DNA of 64,000 bases from CAZHEV01 sp964531335 [NCBI: uncultured bacterium]. Its GTDB lineage: Bacteria; Eisenbacteria; RBG-16-71-46; CAZHEV01. How positions within the stretch are numbered: the stretch's first letter is position 1; each line of letters begins with the position of its first letter. The notes under the pieces are model-generated. The model was not told the DNA's origin. It saw only the letters and a list, made by a program, of their open reading frames with translations, and ran no database searches. The DNA is taken from assembly GCA_964531335.1 (NCBI GenBank), contig CAZHEV010000002.1:143184-207183 (forward strand). The letters are read 5' to 3'. The position numbers and the translations under genes are program-made. Shown in pieces: positions 37,482 to 46,242 of this stretch.

Positions 37482-38081
37482 ATGAAGAAGGTGGAGATAT
37501 TGTCGGGGCCGGAGGTCAAGTACGAAGGGTACTTCAAGCTCACGGAGACACGTTTGAGGTTCCGGCAGACCGACGGAACGATGAGCGAGACGGTGGTCCG
37601 CCTCAACCTGGACCGGCCCGACGCGGCCTCGGTTTTCCTGTATGATCCGGCAAGGGATAGGGTCGTCCTGGTGAGGCAATTCAGGTATTCCGTTTACGCC
37701 GGAGGAGACGGAGGCTGGATCACGGAGATCGTGGCCGGGGTGCTCGACCCCGGAGACGACCCGGAGGGCGCGGCCAGGCGCGAGGTGATGGAGGAGACAG
37801 GTTACGAGGTCAACGAGCTGGAACGCTTGTTCGCCTTCTATCCGAGCCCCGGGGGCTCGTCGGAGAAGTGCTACCTGTTCGCGGCCGAAGTGGACGAGAG
37901 CATGAAGAAAAAGGCCGGAGGCGGCGCTCCCGGCGAAGGCGAGGACATAGAGGTGCTGGAGGTCTCGAGCGGCGAGGCCCTCGCGATGATGGAGCGAGGC
38001 GAGATAATAGACGGAAAAACACTTGTGGCGCTCCAGTGGTTCAAGGCCGTACGCGGAAGCCGGCCCGCTGGGCGGAGGTGA
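37482..38081 (+). CDS. NUDIX hydrolase, ADP-ribose pyrophosphatase-like
   Basis: The 199-residue protein resembles NudF/ADP-ribose pyrophosphatases: ASVFLYDPARDRVVLVRQFRY, then EIVAGVLDPGDDPEGAARRE, then VMEETGYE. The Nudix box REVMEETGY half is intact. The first conserved Glu of the box is Asp here, as occurs in some family members. A long-loop PSPGGSSEKCYLFAAEV segment is typical of ADPRase. An Ala/Gly-rich insertion (KKAGGGAPGEGED) is unusual. It is divergently transcribed from the FG-GAP gene. Confidence 0.88.
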   Translation: MKKVEILSGPEVKYEGYFKLTETRLRFRQTDGTMSETVVRLNLDRPDAASVFLYDPARDRVVLVRQFRYSVYAGGDGGWITEIVAGVLDPGDDPEGAARREVMEETGYEVNELERLFAFYPSPGGSSEKCYLFAAEVDESMKKKAGGGAPGEGEDIEVLEVSSGEALAMMERGEIIDGKTLVALQWFKAVRGSRPAGRR

Positions 38082-38371
38082 GCTGTGAGGGCGGATGCGA
38101 TTGCATGCGGTCTTCGCGGCTCGGGGAGGATTTGGGCCCCGACTTCGAAAGCGGCGCCCCCGCGGACCGAGGCGCGAGCTGCGAATGCGCCCCGGAAAGC
38201 GTTGGCCCCCTGACCCTGTGAAAGCGGCCCGGGGGCCGGCCACCACGACCTTGGTGGAGGATGTGGGCACAACCCCTCTCGGGGTGTGAAGGCACTTCCT
38301 TGGTGGGGGAGAGTGCTCTATCCTAAGTACGTCCCCCGCCCGGCGGGGGTTGCAAATCTCGTCCCGACTTT
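38082..38371. terminator. Convergent intergenic region with several hairpins
   Basis: No gene is seen. Hairpins include ACCCC-TCTC-GGGGT (38272-38285) and CCCCCG with CGGGGG (38333-38349), plus a CCACCA/TGGTGG pair near 38241-38258. They lie between the convergent NUDIX and btuB-like genes and probably act as terminators for both. Confidence 0.4.
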
Positions 38372-40558
38372 CTACATCGACAGGGTCACGCCGGCGAGAT
38401 AGGTCCTGCCGGGGGCCGGGTATCCCTTCACCTCTTCATAGTCTTCAGCAAATACGTTCTCTATCTTCAAGTGAAATTTATAGTTGCGAGACAGGGCATA
38501 GGACGCCGCGAGGTCGACCTTCGTAAACCCGGGCCTATCCCCAAAGCGAGCCACTCCGTCGGCCCCGATGAAGTTGAAGCTGTCCTCGACGCTGCTCGTC
38601 GTGTTGAGATCGAGCCTCGCGCTCAGCCCGGCGAAGGGCCCCGCCCAGATGGCGAGGTTGAGCAAGTTCCGGGGCCTCCTTTGAAGCCGGCTTCCTTCGG
38701 CGTCCGGTGCCGGCCACTTCTTCGTGTCGAGGAAGGTGTAGTTGGCGACCGCTCCCGCTTTGTCCTCCAGGTCCGCCGACAGGGAGGCCTCGAACCCGTT
38801 TATCTCCGCTCTCGCCACGTTGGCGGGAGCGAAGAAGGGGTCCACTGCTATGAGATCCTCATAGTCGGTCATGAAGTAGGAGGCCTCGAGCGTAAAGCCC
38901 AGGTTCCGAGTCAACCCCGGCAATGCGTCGAGTCGGGGCCCCTCTCCCTCGAGCTTCGCGTCCTCCGCCATCTCGGACAGGGCCCTCGCGAGTCGATCCC
39001 CGGCCCTGTGGCCCAGTAGCTTCTGCCTGAAGATAAACTCCGTTGTCGAGCTTGTCTCGGGACCCAGGTCCGGGTTGGAGAAATCCGGAAAGTACAGGTC
39101 GGTCAGGGAAGGGGCGTTGTAACTCTCGCTCCAGATCAAGGCCACCGCTGTTCCAGTCCATCCCAAGTCGAGCCCGAACGCGGCCTTCGGGCTCGCCTCC
39201 GAGCCGAACTGCGAGTTATCGTCCACCCTCAAGCCCAGAGAGGCGCTCGCGCTCAGCCCAGTCCGTCGCGCCAAGCGCATGAGCATTCCCTCCTTTGCCT
39301 CCTTCCAATCCGGAACCGGCCCCGGGGGGCCCAGCTCTATCCTCTGCTGGGCGAAGTAGGCGATGTTCGTCCTGTCCACGTCCACGCGGGATAGCTCGGG
39401 CTCGACGCTGCTGAAGTTGCTGAAGTCGGTCCTTTCCGCCTCCTCGAGCTCCGCTTCCACTCCCAGGCTCAAGACGCCCCAGCGGGCAACCCGCAGGTTG
39501 TGCTGCGTCTCGGCCAGGTATCGCCTGGTGTCGAGCGTGGTCCTCTGGATGGTGGGCGAGTAAGCGATGACGGTGTCCGCCCCCGGGGGCTCGAAAGTCG
39601 GATCGGGGTCCGCGTCGTTCTCGTTCTCGAGCGTGCCGTCCACAACACCGGCCACCACGGAGTAGTCCCAGCGCCGTGACACTTCATGGCTGTATCTCAC
39701 CGAGAGGTCCGTGAACCTGTTCTCGACCCCGTTGTTTGGATCGTTGGTACAGTGCCAGAGCTCATCGCACGCGAACTGGAAGTCGTGAGGCACCTCCTTG
39801 CGGCCGTCCGAGTAACGCCCGGAAAGCGCGATGGTCTTGTCCCGCGACGCGTGCACTCCCAGCCGGCCGGCGAAGGAGGTGTTGTCGTATCCGTCCCTGC
39901 TTCCTGTCCCGTCGCTTGAAAGCCGGGAGACGGTCAGGGAATAATCTGCGATGCTGGCCGTTCCGCCCATGGATGCCAGCGCCCTCGCCGTGCCCAGGCT
40001 TCCGCCCTGCAAGGTCAGGGTCGGAGCGAAGCCTCCTTCGCCTCTCCTGGAGATGATATTTATTACGCCGCCTACGGCCTCCGACCCGTAAAGGGCGCTT
40101 GCCGGCCCCCTTACTACTTCGATCCTCTCCACGTTCTCGGCGGGCATGTCCGCGAAGCTGAACGCGCCGAGCCACGTCGAGTTCACCTGGACGCCGTCGA
40201 TCATCACCAGAACCTGGTCCGTGTCCGCGCCGCGCAGGCGGACGTCCACGACGCTGCCGTACGTGCCTCCCGATGACTGCACGCTTACGCCGGGCACGGC
40301 TCTGAGCGCCTCGGCCACCGTCACGGCCTGCCGGCGGGCTATGTCTTCCGCTGTGATTACGGTAACCGACTTGAGAGCTCGATCCAGGGGCTCTCCGAGC
40401 CGTGACGCGGTTACAATGAAAGGCCTTCCGAAGTAAAGTCTGATCTTCTCCTCTTCGCCGGACTCGCTCTCGGCCTGCGAGCAGAGCGCGCGGGCCGGGG
40501 CCGCGATGGAGAGCGCGCACAACAGCGCCGCCGCCGGCAACAACCTTTGCTTGCTCAT
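38372..40558 (-). CDS. btuB: TonB-dependent outer membrane receptor, BtuB-like
   Basis: A 728-residue receptor with a signal peptide (about 1-25), plug domain (about 50-165: FIVTASRLGEPLDRALKSVT, DIARRQAVTVAEALRAVPGV, VDVRLRGADTDQVLVMIDGV, IEVVRGPASALYGSEAVGG) and a 22-strand barrel ending in aromatic-rich GRTYLAGVTLSM. The EKIRLYFGRPFIVTASR region serves as TonB box area. The upstream cobalamin riboswitch identifies corrinoids as the likely ligand. tonB, exbBD and btuFCD are not in this window. Confidence 0.88.
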   Translation of the reverse strand: MSKQRLLPAAALLCALSIAAPARALCSQAESESGEEEKIRLYFGRPFIVTASRLGEPLDRALKSVTVITAEDIARRQAVTVAEALRAVPGVSVQSSGGTYGSVVDVRLRGADTDQVLVMIDGVQVNSTWLGAFSFADMPAENVERIEVVRGPASALYGSEAVGGVINIISRRGEGGFAPTLTLQGGSLGTARALASMGGTASIADYSLTVSRLSSDGTGSRDGYDNTSFAGRLGVHASRDKTIALSGRYSDGRKEVPHDFQFACDELWHCTNDPNNGVENRFTDLSVRYSHEVSRRWDYSVVAGVVDGTLENENDADPDPTFEPPGADTVIAYSPTIQRTTLDTRRYLAETQHNLRVARWGVLSLGVEAELEEAERTDFSNFSSVEPELSRVDVDRTNIAYFAQQRIELGPPGPVPDWKEAKEGMLMRLARRTGLSASASLGLRVDDNSQFGSEASPKAAFGLDLGWTGTAVALIWSESYNAPSLTDLYFPDFSNPDLGPETSSTTEFIFRQKLLGHRAGDRLARALSEMAEDAKLEGEGPRLDALPGLTRNLGFTLEASYFMTDYEDLIAVDPFFAPANVARAEINGFEASLSADLEDKAGAVANYTFLDTKKWPAPDAEGSRLQRRPRNLLNLAIWAGPFAGLSARLDLNTTSSVEDSFNFIGADGVARFGDRPGFTKVDLAASYALSRNYKFHLKIENVFAEDYEEVKGYPAPGRTYLAGVTLSM

Positions 40559-40679
40559 CTCAAGCTCCTCACAAAAAGCAGAATCCCTCGCCGATCCCTA
40601 ATCGATGGGTCAGGGAGGGAGGGACATTCCACCTATCAGCCACTGAACCTTCCCATCGAAGGTCGTCGACCAAAGCCTT

Positions 40680-40850
40680 GCTCACAGGTTTCCTGGCTCG
40701 CGGTTCGTCCTACAGGCTGCGCCTTCCCAGAGAGACACTCCAGTGGCGTATCGCAGCTTTCGTCGCCGCCCACAGTGGCGGGGCCGCGCCGGCTTTCGAC
40801 CGGCTTCCCTACGGGGCTCGGTACCCCTCTAATGCGCAAGGATGATGTAT
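40680..40850 (-). promoter_or_regulatory. Cobalamin (B12) riboswitch
   Basis: Read on the minus strand, the leader of the receptor gene contains the AGGGAAGCCGGT and GCCGGCGCGGCCCCGCCACTG blocks of the cobalamin aptamer (near 40815-40780 down to 40760). The B12-box-like GAGCCAGGAAACCTG follows at 40699-40685. A GGGG-loop-CCCC stem opens the core (40828-40812). It should repress the receptor when adenosyl- or methylcobalamin is abundant. Exact ends are approximate. Confidence 0.9.
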
Positions 40851-40916
40851 TGCTTGGGTTGTTTCCGGGCAGTCACCTCCTCCGTACGGGCTTCCCGTAC
40901 CTCAATTCGCGACGAA

Positions 40917-40946
40917 AGCCTACCCCCTGACCATCAATCGAGTCAA
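40917..40946 (-). promoter_or_regulatory. Probable promoter of the riboswitch-receptor transcript
   Basis: TTGACT (40946-40941 on the minus strand) with an 18-bp spacer precedes TAGGCT (40922-40917). The -35 is good and the -10 poor. Initiation near 40910 would give a leader of about 350 bases containing the whole aptamer. Confidence 0.4.
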
Positions 40947-41031
40947 CGACGGAGAGGGCGTTCAGCGCAAAAACTCGTTTCCTCGTCTTGTCATAAAGGG
41001 GGAGAGCGCCGGTTCAGCGCCTGTTGCCGTC

Positions 41032-41062
41032 TTGACAGGGGTTTAGGCCCGTCTGGTACAAT
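41032..41062 (+). promoter_or_regulatory. Promoter of the thioredoxin-like/dsbD/selenoprotein operon
   Basis: A perfect TTGACA (41032-41037) and TACAAT (41057-41062, five of six) are separated by 19 bp, which is longer than ideal. It lies about 150 bases before the first coding start at 41210. Confidence 0.5.
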
Positions 41063-41209
41063 TAGGCAAGAAGCTATGGGCCGGCTTTGCCGGCCTGTAG
41101 CCATGTTGTGAGGTGCCGGCAACAAGCGTCCCCGGGGCGCCGGGGGAGCACTACGGCTCCGGAGAACCTCTGGTTTTGTCCAGTACGATACAGCGGATTG
41201 GAGACATCT

Positions 41210-41764
41210 ATGCCCGGCCTGGTTCACTACTTTCGCAATTCGTGGATGACGCTCGCTCTCACCGCCTTGGCGGTCCTCGTGATCGGCTGCTCGGGGGGCG
41301 ATGACGACGCGGAGACCGCCGTCGGCGAGGCCTCGGGAGAGTCGGCACCCGCGGTCAAGGCTCCGGACTTCTCTTTGCCCGATCTTCAGGGAAACACGGT
41401 AGAGCTCTCGGACTTCGAGGACAGGGTCTTGTTGGTCGATTTCTGGGCCACTTGGTGCGTGCCGTGCAGGCTGGAGGTGCCGCATCTGGTCGAGCTCCAC
41501 AACAGTTACAAGGACCGCGGCTTTGAAATCCTGGGTATCGCGTTGGACGAGAACGGCGAGGAGTTGGTGGAGGCTTTCGTTAGAGAGCACAACGTGACAT
41601 ACCCCGTTGTCATCGGCAACCGTGACGTGGCCATCGCCTTCGGAGGGCTGACCGCGATACCGACGGCCTTCATGATCGACCAAGATGGCCGAATAGTGAA
41701 CAAGTACGTGGGCTACACGGAGAAGGCGGTGTTTGAGGAAGAGATAAAAAGGCTGCTTGACTAG
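41210..41764 (+). CDS. TlpA/ResA-like thiol-disulfide oxidoreductase lipoprotein
   Basis: A 184-residue protein: membrane-spanning lead with lipobox LVIGC, then an acidic linker, then a thioredoxin fold of the AhpC/TSA-TlpA type. The fold shows APDFSLPDLQGNTVELSDF, LLVDFWATWCVPCRLEVPHL (redox CxxC) and a TAIPTAFMIDQDG cis-Pro loop. ATG 41210 has GGAG seven bases upstream. Such proteins reduce apocytochrome c or other exported thiols with electrons from DsbD/CcdA. The next gene encodes DsbD and the third a tetraheme cytochrome fusion, which supports a cytochrome-maturation role. Confidence 0.9.
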   Translation: MPGLVHYFRNSWMTLALTALAVLVIGCSGGDDDAETAVGEASGESAPAVKAPDFSLPDLQGNTVELSDFEDRVLLVDFWATWCVPCRLEVPHLVELHNSYKDRGFEILGIALDENGEELVEAFVREHNVTYPVVIGNRDVAIAFGGLTAIPTAFMIDQDGRIVNKYVGYTEKAVFEEEIKRLLD

Positions 41765-41773
41765 GAGAGCCGG

Positions 41774-43618
41774 ATGCCGGGAACCCACCCCAAGAGCCCC
41801 CTGATGGTTGCGGTCCTGACCGCCGCCCTGGCGATCTGCTGTCCGCCCGGGTCGGGCGCCCCCGCGCCCGTCTTCGATCTGGGGGTCGAGGCCCCCATTC
41901 AGGCGTCTCCCGAGATCGACGAGATCGGCATCGAGCCCGGGGGGACGGGCGTGCTGCCGATAACGTTGGACCTTCCGGCCACGCACCACCTCAACTCCCA
42001 GCCGAGGCCCAGATTCTCCGTGAAGGAGCCGCCCGGTCTTGCGGCCGGCGCGGTAGAGCTGCGAGGCGACCGCCACTTAGACGAACTGTTGGAGGTGGAG
42101 GTGTACAGCGGCACGGTCACTCTCCTTGTGGAGCTGAGAGCGGAGGACGTGCCCCTCGGCGTCCACACTCTAAGAGGTGAGCTGACCTACTACCCCTGCT
42201 CGGACGCCGACCTCACCTGCTTCGAAAAGACAGACAAGATCGAGTTGAGCGTCAGGATAGAACGCGGGGCTTCGGCGGTATCCCCGCCGGAGGGCGCAGG
42301 CGCCGAGGATCTGTCCTCGCCTCTTGAAGGCGGCCGCACTTTCGCGGACAGGGTGAGCGACAGCTTCGGCGAGTCCCTGCTGCTGGCGTACGTCTTGGTC
42401 TTCTTCGGCGGGATCCTCGCGAGCTTCACCCCGTGCGTCTATCCGATGATCCCCATCACGGTGGCCGTCATCGGCGCGGGCAGCGCCGGGTCGAAGTCCA
42501 GGGGATTCAAGCTGTCGACGATCTACGTGCTCGGCATCGCGGTCACCTACTCCATTCTCGGCGCGGCCGCGGCCGGAACCGGAAAGGCCTTCGGATCCTT
42601 TACGCAGACCTTTCCCGTTCTGCTGGGCATCGGTCTTCTGCTGGGCGCTCTGGGCGCCGGCATGTTCGGCTTCTTCGAGATGCAACCGCCCGCCTTCCTT
42701 CGGAATCTGCAATCCAAGCGCGGCCGGGGCCACGTGGGGATACTGCTGATGGGCGCGGTCACCGGCCTGGTAGCCTCGCCCTGCCTGGGACCTGTGCTGA
42801 TCGCCCTGCTCGCGTGGATAGCGAAGACGGGGGACGTGTTCCGCGGGTTCACCTTGTTGTTCGTGTTCGCGCTCGGCATGGGACTTCTTCTTATAGCGAT
42901 AGGAACGTTTTCGAGCGTCCTGACCGCGCTGCCGAAGTCCGGCAACTGGATGTTGCGGGTTAAGGAGCTGCTGGGCCTCATCCTGGTCGGCGTGGGCGTC
43001 TACTACGTCGGTCTGGCGCTGGCGACCAGGGGCGTGCCGGAGCGGGCGACATGGACGGTCGCGCTCGGCGTCGCGCTGGCCGTTCTCGGATACATTGTGA
43101 GGGGCCACGAGAAGAGCGCTGCGGGCGGGGAGGGCCCCGCGCCGCCTCGAGGGCTGAAGGGTCATCTCCGAAAGGGCGTGGGAGTGGTGCTGGTTGTGGC
43201 AGGCGCGTACCTGACCATCCTGGGGCTTTCTGCCGCCGGTCTCGCCCCGAGCTGGACGGCCACGACGCCGCCCGAAACAACCTCGCAGAACATAGAGTGG
43301 GCGCCGTCTTACGAGACGGCCATGGAGCGGGCGGAACAGGAGAACGTCCCGGTAGTTATCGACTTCTACGCCGATTGGTGTGTATACTGTAAGAAACTGG
43401 ACTCCGACGTTTTCAGTGACGAGAGGGTGATCGATGAGGCCGGCCGTTTCGTGATGGTCAGGGTTGACGCGGATCGTCGCGAGGACGTCGTTGGAGAGCA
43501 TGAAGTTCTGGGTCTTCCCACTGTGGTATTCCTGGATTCCGCCGGCGCGGAGGCGACGAGGATCGAAAGCTACGTGAAGGCGGAAGAATTCCTGAGTCAT
43601 ATGAAGTCGGTTAGATAG
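41774..43618 (+). CDS. dsbD: Thiol:disulfide interchange protein DsbD
   Basis: DsbD moves electrons from cytoplasmic thioredoxin across the inner membrane to exported thiol proteins. The 614-residue protein has all three modules. A signal peptide precedes the periplasmic alpha domain (about 50-165, with YYPCSDADLTC). An eight-TM beta domain (about 200-490) has the FTPCVYPMIPI and ASPCLGPVL cysteine motifs. The C-terminal thioredoxin domain has DWCVYCK (Cys536, Cys539) and GLPTVVFLD. A basic loop (GHEKSAAGGEGPAPPRG) near 445-470 is an insertion. It starts 9 bases after the TlpA-like gene. Confidence 0.95.
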   Translation: MPGTHPKSPLMVAVLTAALAICCPPGSGAPAPVFDLGVEAPIQASPEIDEIGIEPGGTGVLPITLDLPATHHLNSQPRPRFSVKEPPGLAAGAVELRGDRHLDELLEVEVYSGTVTLLVELRAEDVPLGVHTLRGELTYYPCSDADLTCFEKTDKIELSVRIERGASAVSPPEGAGAEDLSSPLEGGRTFADRVSDSFGESLLLAYVLVFFGGILASFTPCVYPMIPITVAVIGAGSAGSKSRGFKLSTIYVLGIAVTYSILGAAAAGTGKAFGSFTQTFPVLLGIGLLLGALGAGMFGFFEMQPPAFLRNLQSKRGRGHVGILLMGAVTGLVASPCLGPVLIALLAWIAKTGDVFRGFTLLFVFALGMGLLLIAIGTFSSVLTALPKSGNWMLRVKELLGLILVGVGVYYVGLALATRGVPERATWTVALGVALAVLGYIVRGHEKSAAGGEGPAPPRGLKGHLRKGVGVVLVVAGAYLTILGLSAAGLAPSWTATTPPETTSQNIEWAPSYETAMERAEQENVPVVIDFYADWCVYCKKLDSDVFSDERVIDEAGRFVMVRVDADRREDVVGEHEVLGLPTVVFLDSAGAEATRIESYVKAEEFLSHMKSVR

Positions 43619-43678
43619 CCGCGTGCCGGCGTTCCCGTCACGCACGGGCGCCGGCGGCGCAGCCCCCGGAAGGAGGAT

Positions 43679-45067
43679 ATGTTGAAACAGCTCGCGGCCA
43701 TCATTGTGGTGCTTGTGGTGGCCCTTGTGGGATTGCTGCAAGCGTCTTGTTCGAGAAAGAGCGAGGAGCATGTTTTCCTCAGGCTTTACACCTCATGCAA
43801 CCTGATGGGCTCTCTCGAGCCCTGTGGGTGAAAGACCACCCAACTGGGCGGTCTGCCCAGAAGAGCGACATATATCGCGAAAGAGACCGTTGAGGGATAT
43901 GAGAGGCTGGTGGTTGACGCCGGCGACTTCAGCAGCCCGGGGAGCAAGCACGGTGAGTTCAAGACCGAGTGGATGATCCGCGGGATGAGCGATCTCGGCT
44001 ACGACGCCGTGGCGGTGGGAGAGCGTGATCTCCAGATGGGGCGGCAGCGTATCACCGAGCTGGCGTCGAAGTACTCTCTTCCTCTGGTCTGCGCGAACCT
44101 GATCGACGTCGAGACCAAGGAGCTTCTCTTCGATCCGTACGTGATAGTGGAAAGAGGGTCCAGCTCGTTCTTCGGCCTGCTCGGATCCAAAGTCAAGGTG
44201 GGGATCTTCGGAGTGCTGAGCCCAAGCTACGTTACCCCCGTGCACCAGCGAGGGGAGGCGCCGGTCAAGGCCACCAATCCCGTGGAGGCCGCGGAAGCGG
44301 TCATCGCGAAGTTGCGGGAGGAGGGCTGTTCGGTGATCGTCGCCCTGGCGCACGTCACCGTCCCCGAGGCCGGCAAGATCGCGGGCGTGGGGGGACTGAC
44401 GGCCATAGTGATGGGGCACAGCCTGAGCTACGTCAGGATACCTAGGTTCGACAACGGCGCGGCCGTGGTCCAGGGCGGGCGCGAGGGCAGGTACATCGGC
44501 GATATCAAGATAGAGGTGGCTCCGGGGGGAGAGGTGGTCTCGACCGAAGGGGAGGTCGTGGGATTGTCCAAGACCTACAAGGACGACCCTCACTTCGCGG
44601 CTCTGATCAACGGATACAAGAAAGCTCTCGAGCTCGAGATGTTCGCTCCCGAGAAGACGCGGGACGAGGGGGTGGAGGTCTTCATAGGCAAGAACACCTG
44701 CGGGGGATGCCACACGGATCAGATGGAGCAATGGAAGTCCACGGCTCACGCGCGCGCCTTCGCCACCCTCGTGGAGAGGGGGTCGCATTTCGACCCGGAA
44801 TGCGTGCGATGCCACGTCACCGGTTACGGCAGGGGAAACGGCTTCAAGGACGCCAGGACCACCATGGCGATGGCCGACGTCCAATGCGAGACCTGTCACG
44901 GACCGGGTATGGATCACTTCCTGTTCCATTCGTCGGACGCAAAGAAGGTGTCGGAGGCCGACGCGGTGATGGGGAAAGTGTCCGAGTCGGCTTGTATCGA
45001 ATGTCACAGGGACGACCACGATCCGGAGTTCGATTTCGAAGAGAAAGTCGTTACTGTCACCCACTAG
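43679..45067 (+). CDS. Putative selenoprotein: 5'-nucleotidase-like metallophosphatase fused to tetraheme cytochrome c (in-frame TGA = Sec51)
   Basis: One 462-residue product is read through TGA 43829-43831. Before it the frame encodes a lipoprotein-like signal (LLQASC, Cys24) and YTSCNLMGSLEPCG; after it KTTQLGGLPRRATYI. Relatives in the UshA/5'-nucleotidase superfamily have EPCGC-x4-5-GG(L/I)xRR here, so TGA replaces the second Cys of CGC. No frame change is needed. A SECIS-like hairpin follows. Residues 70-310 keep DAGD, a VGERDL version of the GNHE motif, and LAHV/MGHS metal-site remnants. Four CxxCH heme sites start at Cys341, 375, 403 and 439. ATG 43679 follows AAGGAGG; TTG 43682 is an alternative. 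It lies after dsbD. Conventional calling would begin at GTG 43910 and lose the N-terminus. Confidence 0.8.
43832..43860 (+). promoter_or_regulatory. Bacterial SECIS-like hairpin
   Basis: Directly after the in-frame TGA, CTGGGC (43844-43849) pairs perfectly with GCCCAG (43855-43860), closing the loop GGTCT (43850-43854). The loop begins 18 nt after the TGA, within the known bacterial window, starts with G, and equals the GGUCU apical loop of the E. coli formate dehydrogenase SECIS recognised by SelB. Confidence 0.75.
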
Positions 45068-45076
45068 GACCTGGCT

Positions 45077-46078
45077 GTGGACGGCGAATGGCGCGACATG
45101 AGCGCTGAGAACGTGAAGTATGCCGTGCCCATTGTCGGGCGCAGCAAGAAGATGCAACGGGTGCTGCGCTTGGTCGCGATGGTCGCGCCGACGGTCAGCC
45201 CCGTGCTGGTCACGGGTGAGAGCGGGACGGGCAAGGAGCTCGTGGCGAAGTCGATCCATCTTCAGAGCCCGCGCGCGTCCGAGGAGTTCGTGGCCGTAAA
45301 CTGCGGGGCGCTTCCGGAGCCGCTTTTCGAGAGCGAGCTCTTCGGCCACGTGAAAGGCTCTTTCACGGGCGCCGTCGCCGACAAACCGGGGCTCTTCGAA
45401 GCGGCGGATTCGGGGACCCTGTTTCTGGACGAAGTGGCCGAGATGCCGCCCTCCATCCAGGTCAAACTGCTCAGGGCACTGGAAGAAAGACGCATCCGCC
45501 GCGTCGGGGCTCAGAGCTCCAAGCCCGTGGACGTGAGGATCATCACCGCCACGAACCGTGACCTCCAGGAGGCGATGGAAACAGGCGATCTCCGCAAGGA
45601 TCTCTATTACAGGTTGAACGTTTTTCAGATAGACATCCCGCCTTTGCGCGAGAGGCGCGAGGACATCCCCCTGCTCGCCGCCTATTTCCTTGAGAGATAC
45701 AACATTCGCACCGGCAGGCGCGTCAAGGGGTTCACCCCCGGTTGCGAGCGCGCCCTCCTGTCCTATTCCTATCCCGGTAACGTCAGGGAGCTGGAAAACG
45801 CAATCGAAAGGGCCGTGACCCTGACCGAGGGCGACAGGATCACGGAGTACGTTCTGCCTCCGGCGATGGCCGAGAGCCCCGTCCTGCTGCTTGCAGAGTC
45901 GGTAGACGGCCGTTACAGCGATTCTCTTACCTTACGTGAGGTTGAGAGGCTTCACATAGAGCGGGTCCTGCGCAAGCACGACTGGTCCGGTACCGCCGCG
46001 GCCAAGAGCCTGGGCATTTCCCGCTCCACGCTCTGGCGCAAGATGGCCGAGTACAACCTCAAGAAGCCCCAGGGTTGA
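45077..46078 (+). CDS. Sigma-54 activator lacking a receiver domain (PspF-like layout)
   Basis: A 333-residue AAA+ activator: IVGRSKKMQRVLRLV, Walker A GESGTGKE, ELFGHVKGSFTGA (GAFTGA variant with Ser), GTLFLDEVAEMP, arginine finger region and a Fis-type HTH (AAAKSLGISRSTLWRKMAEYN). Only about 20 residues precede the AAA+ domain, so sensing must come from a partner or from expression level. GTG 45077 starts 9 bases after the selenoprotein stop; ATG 45098 is an alternative. It is probably cotranscribed with the redox operon. Its target sites are unknown. Confidence 0.9.
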   Translation: MDGEWRDMSAENVKYAVPIVGRSKKMQRVLRLVAMVAPTVSPVLVTGESGTGKELVAKSIHLQSPRASEEFVAVNCGALPEPLFESELFGHVKGSFTGAVADKPGLFEAADSGTLFLDEVAEMPPSIQVKLLRALEERRIRRVGAQSSKPVDVRIITATNRDLQEAMETGDLRKDLYYRLNVFQIDIPPLRERREDIPLLAAYFLERYNIRTGRRVKGFTPGCERALLSYSYPGNVRELENAIERAVTLTEGDRITEYVLPPAMAESPVLLLAESVDGRYSDSLTLREVERLHIERVLRKHDWSGTAAAKSLGISRSTLWRKMAEYNLKKPQG

Positions 46079-46130
46079 GCGCCCGGGCGGCGACATGGCC
46101 GAAAAGCCCGGCAGCCACGCGACTTTCCGC

Positions 46131-46159
46131 TTGAATTCTTTGTTCGTAACTGCTATAAT
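46131..46159 (+). promoter_or_regulatory. Sigma-70-like promoter
   Basis: TTGAAT (46131-46136), 17 bp, and perfect TATAAT (46154-46159). The downstream GCGTTGCA (46166-46173) matches the element found at the same place in the 27898-27926 promoter. It drives the secreted protein gene at 46243. Confidence 0.75.
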
Positions 46160-46242
46160 AACGGGGCGTTGCAATGTGAGACGATCCGGTTCTGCTCCGC
46201 CATCGAGTATCGAGCGCCTTATCGGCGTACAGGAGAAGAGAT

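Noticed and set aside
43829-43831. TGA read as a nonsense mutation making a pseudogene of the cytochrome fusion
   Set aside because: All downstream motifs, including four heme sites, are intact; the frame is unbroken on both sides, the position is a conserved Cys and a SECIS-like hairpin follows.
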